Assembly (NCBI GenBank): GCA_947441205.1
Contig: CANETM010000094.1
Coordinates: 1-6,397 of the forward strand
Source: Bacteroidota bacterium
Lineage (GTDB): Bacteria > Bacteroidota > Bacteroidia > Chitinophagales > Chitinophagaceae
Reading direction: 5' to 3'
DNA length: 6,397 nt
Under the pieces are notes generated by a model. That model was not told the origin of the DNA and did not search any database. It saw only the letters and a program-made list of their open reading frames with translations. The position numbers and the translations under genes are program-made. Position 1 is the first letter of the stretch, and every line of letters starts with the position of its first letter. Shown piece by piece: positions 5,308-6,397 of the stretch.

Positions 5308-6397
5308 TTAATTAGTAATTAAAACCCTTTGAACATAAACTTTATTGTTAGCATAAATTTTTACAAAGTAAACACCTGTATTCAAGCTTTCAATAGTAAT
5401 ATGTTGTGGGGCTCTTTGGTTAATTAAGTTTTCCTGTTGGAATACTTTACCCCCCGAAGAATTGATTATTTCTAATGATATTCTTTGGGATTGGATATTG
5501 CTGAATTGAACATAAAATGAATTACCACGAATTAAATTTTCAACGTTCTCGTTGGAACTAATTCTTAGGTTAATTTCTTTTGCATTTGCCTCGGCTATAT
5601 CAGTTACCAAAATTAACTTATTATCTGAAATATTTTCACAATCTCCCGCAATCGATTTCGTCGACACTTTATAGAATGCATTTCGAGTTGGTTTATAGGA
5701 TTGTCTAATAGCTCCTAGTATTAGTGAATCATTCATATACCATTGATATGTGCTTCCCATTGAACTAACAAGACTATCCCCATTTTGTGTGATATTGGGT
5801 TTGCCATTTATGGAAGTATTAAATACCGAAGTGGCACTTAAGCAATCACTTGTGCTAACTTGCATATTATAAAAAAAGTAATAATAATTTTGATAATTAC
5901 CTGAGGATGCGCCTACGCTATTACCGGTATAACTTATTAATTTATTTGGTCCTAATGGATAGGTTGGATCTGGTGCAGCATTATTTCTGAATAAGGTAGC
6001 ACTATCGCATTTTGAAATGATAATATAGTCACCTGCCTTAGGGATTTTTAAATTTAATGCGTAAATTCTACCTGTATCCCCAGTAGCATTTGTGGATGGC
6101 CCCATTGTTGGATTTGGATTACTTGCTGGAATATTTAAAGAAACGGTTTGAATAGGAAAATAAGTAAAAGTACCATCGTTATTAACTGTTCCTAATGTGC
6201 CCAATATGAAATCTACTTTTCCTGGATAGCCAGAATATAATTTAGTTGTTTCCAATGTCATTGCAGTTGTGGTATTTATTTTCATATAATTACCACTAAA
6301 TATATTATAACCACCGCCGCCAATTAAACCGGTATTGGTGTAAGGTGGAAGAAATGTCTGATAGCCTTGCGATAAATAAAATTTAGTGGCATTGCTA
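5308..6397 (-). CDS. T9SS type A sorting-domain surface/secreted protein (5' end outside window)
   Basis: The reading frame stays open to the window edge, giving 362 visible residues, so the ATG at 6285 is an internal methionine (residue 38 of the fragment) and the true start with its signal peptide lies outside. The first ~180 residues form a beta-rich unit ending in LFRNN (135-139), LISYTG (153-158) and YYYFFYNMQVS (171-181). I recognise it as a unit often repeated in large Bacteroidota surface proteins. Next comes an Ig-like segment with the YQWYMND motif (217-223) and Y...TRNAFYKVS (234-245). The C-terminus (about 275-362) is a type A type IX secretion sorting domain, with SGGKVFQQ (314-321), LNTGVYFVKIY (338-348) and a closing YVQRVLITN. 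The usual opening YPNP is missing. Such proteins cross the outer membrane through T9SS and are anchored or released. Ligand or enzymatic activity cannot be told; no catalytic motif is visible. Confidence 0.85.
   Translation of the reverse strand, partial: SNATKFYLSQGYQTFLPPYTNTGLIGGGGYNIFSGNYMKINTTTAMTLETTKLYSGYPGKVDFILGTLGTVNNDGTFTYFPIQTVSLNIPASNPNPTMGPSTNATGDTGRIYALNLKIPKAGDYIIISKCDSATLFRNNAAPDPTYPLGPNKLISYTGNSVGASSGNYQNYYYFFYNMQVSTSDCLSATSVFNTSINGKPNITQNGDSLVSSMGSTYQWYMNDSLILGAIRQSYKPTRNAFYKVSTKSIAGDCENISDNKLILVTDIAEANAKEINLRISSNENVENLIRGNSFYVQFSNIQSQRISLEIINSSGGKVFQQENLINQRAPQHITIESLNTGVYFVKIYANNKVYVQRVLITN

Noticed and set aside
1..6397. Defence system, mobile element, CRISPR array, retron or phage remnant
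   Set aside because: Every gene belongs to a known housekeeping or envelope family, gene spacing is ordinary, and there are no direct repeats, terminal inverted repeats, integrase, transposase or reverse transcriptase.

Overview
The window looks like chromosomal DNA from a member of the Bacteroidota, possibly Chitinophagaceae or a relative. The evidence is low GC content, A-rich tracts instead of Shine-Dalgarno sites before several starts, -7 promoter elements close to the Bacteroidota consensus TAnnTTTG, and a C-terminal domain typical of type IX secretion (T9SS) cargo. The genus is only a guess. Base composition looks even throughout, and I see no transposase, integrase, phage gene, CRISPR array, tRNA or rRNA.

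Layout. Left part (27-1993, minus strand): a 14-helix MOP-type flippase gene with a TTG start, followed by a gene for free methionine-(R)-sulfoxide reductase (fRMsr, GAF fold). The two overlap by one base (TAATG). A divergent 67-bp intergenic region follows, with a -7-like promoter element facing right. Middle part (2061-4374, plus strand): dtd (D-aminoacyl-tRNA deacylase), a short MazG-type nucleotide pyrophosphohydrolase gene and the dimeric-type glycyl-tRNA synthetase gene, spaced by 44 and 26 bp and probably co-transcribed. A 193-bp convergent intergenic region (4375-4567) holds a perfect palindromic bidirectional terminator, a 72-bp segment bounded by a 9-bp inverted repeat, and a small hairpin. 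Right part (4568-6397, minus strand): a T9SS-sorted surface or secreted protein, cut by the window end, followed 11 bp later by a soluble ferredoxin-NADP reductase-type flavoprotein gene.

How the genes fit together. The middle operon is about fidelity: GlyRS charges tRNA-Gly, DTD strips D-amino acids (and, by family knowledge, glycine mischarged on tRNA-Ala) from tRNA, and MazG-type enzymes hydrolyse non-canonical nucleotides. fRMsr adds oxidative repair of free methionine. The flippase and the T9SS cargo belong to the cell envelope. Most of this is ordinary housekeeping DNA. I found no convincing new system. The points most worth a second look are the dtd/glyRS linkage, the flippase-fRMsr overlap, and the atypical T9SS cargo next to a cytosolic reductase.
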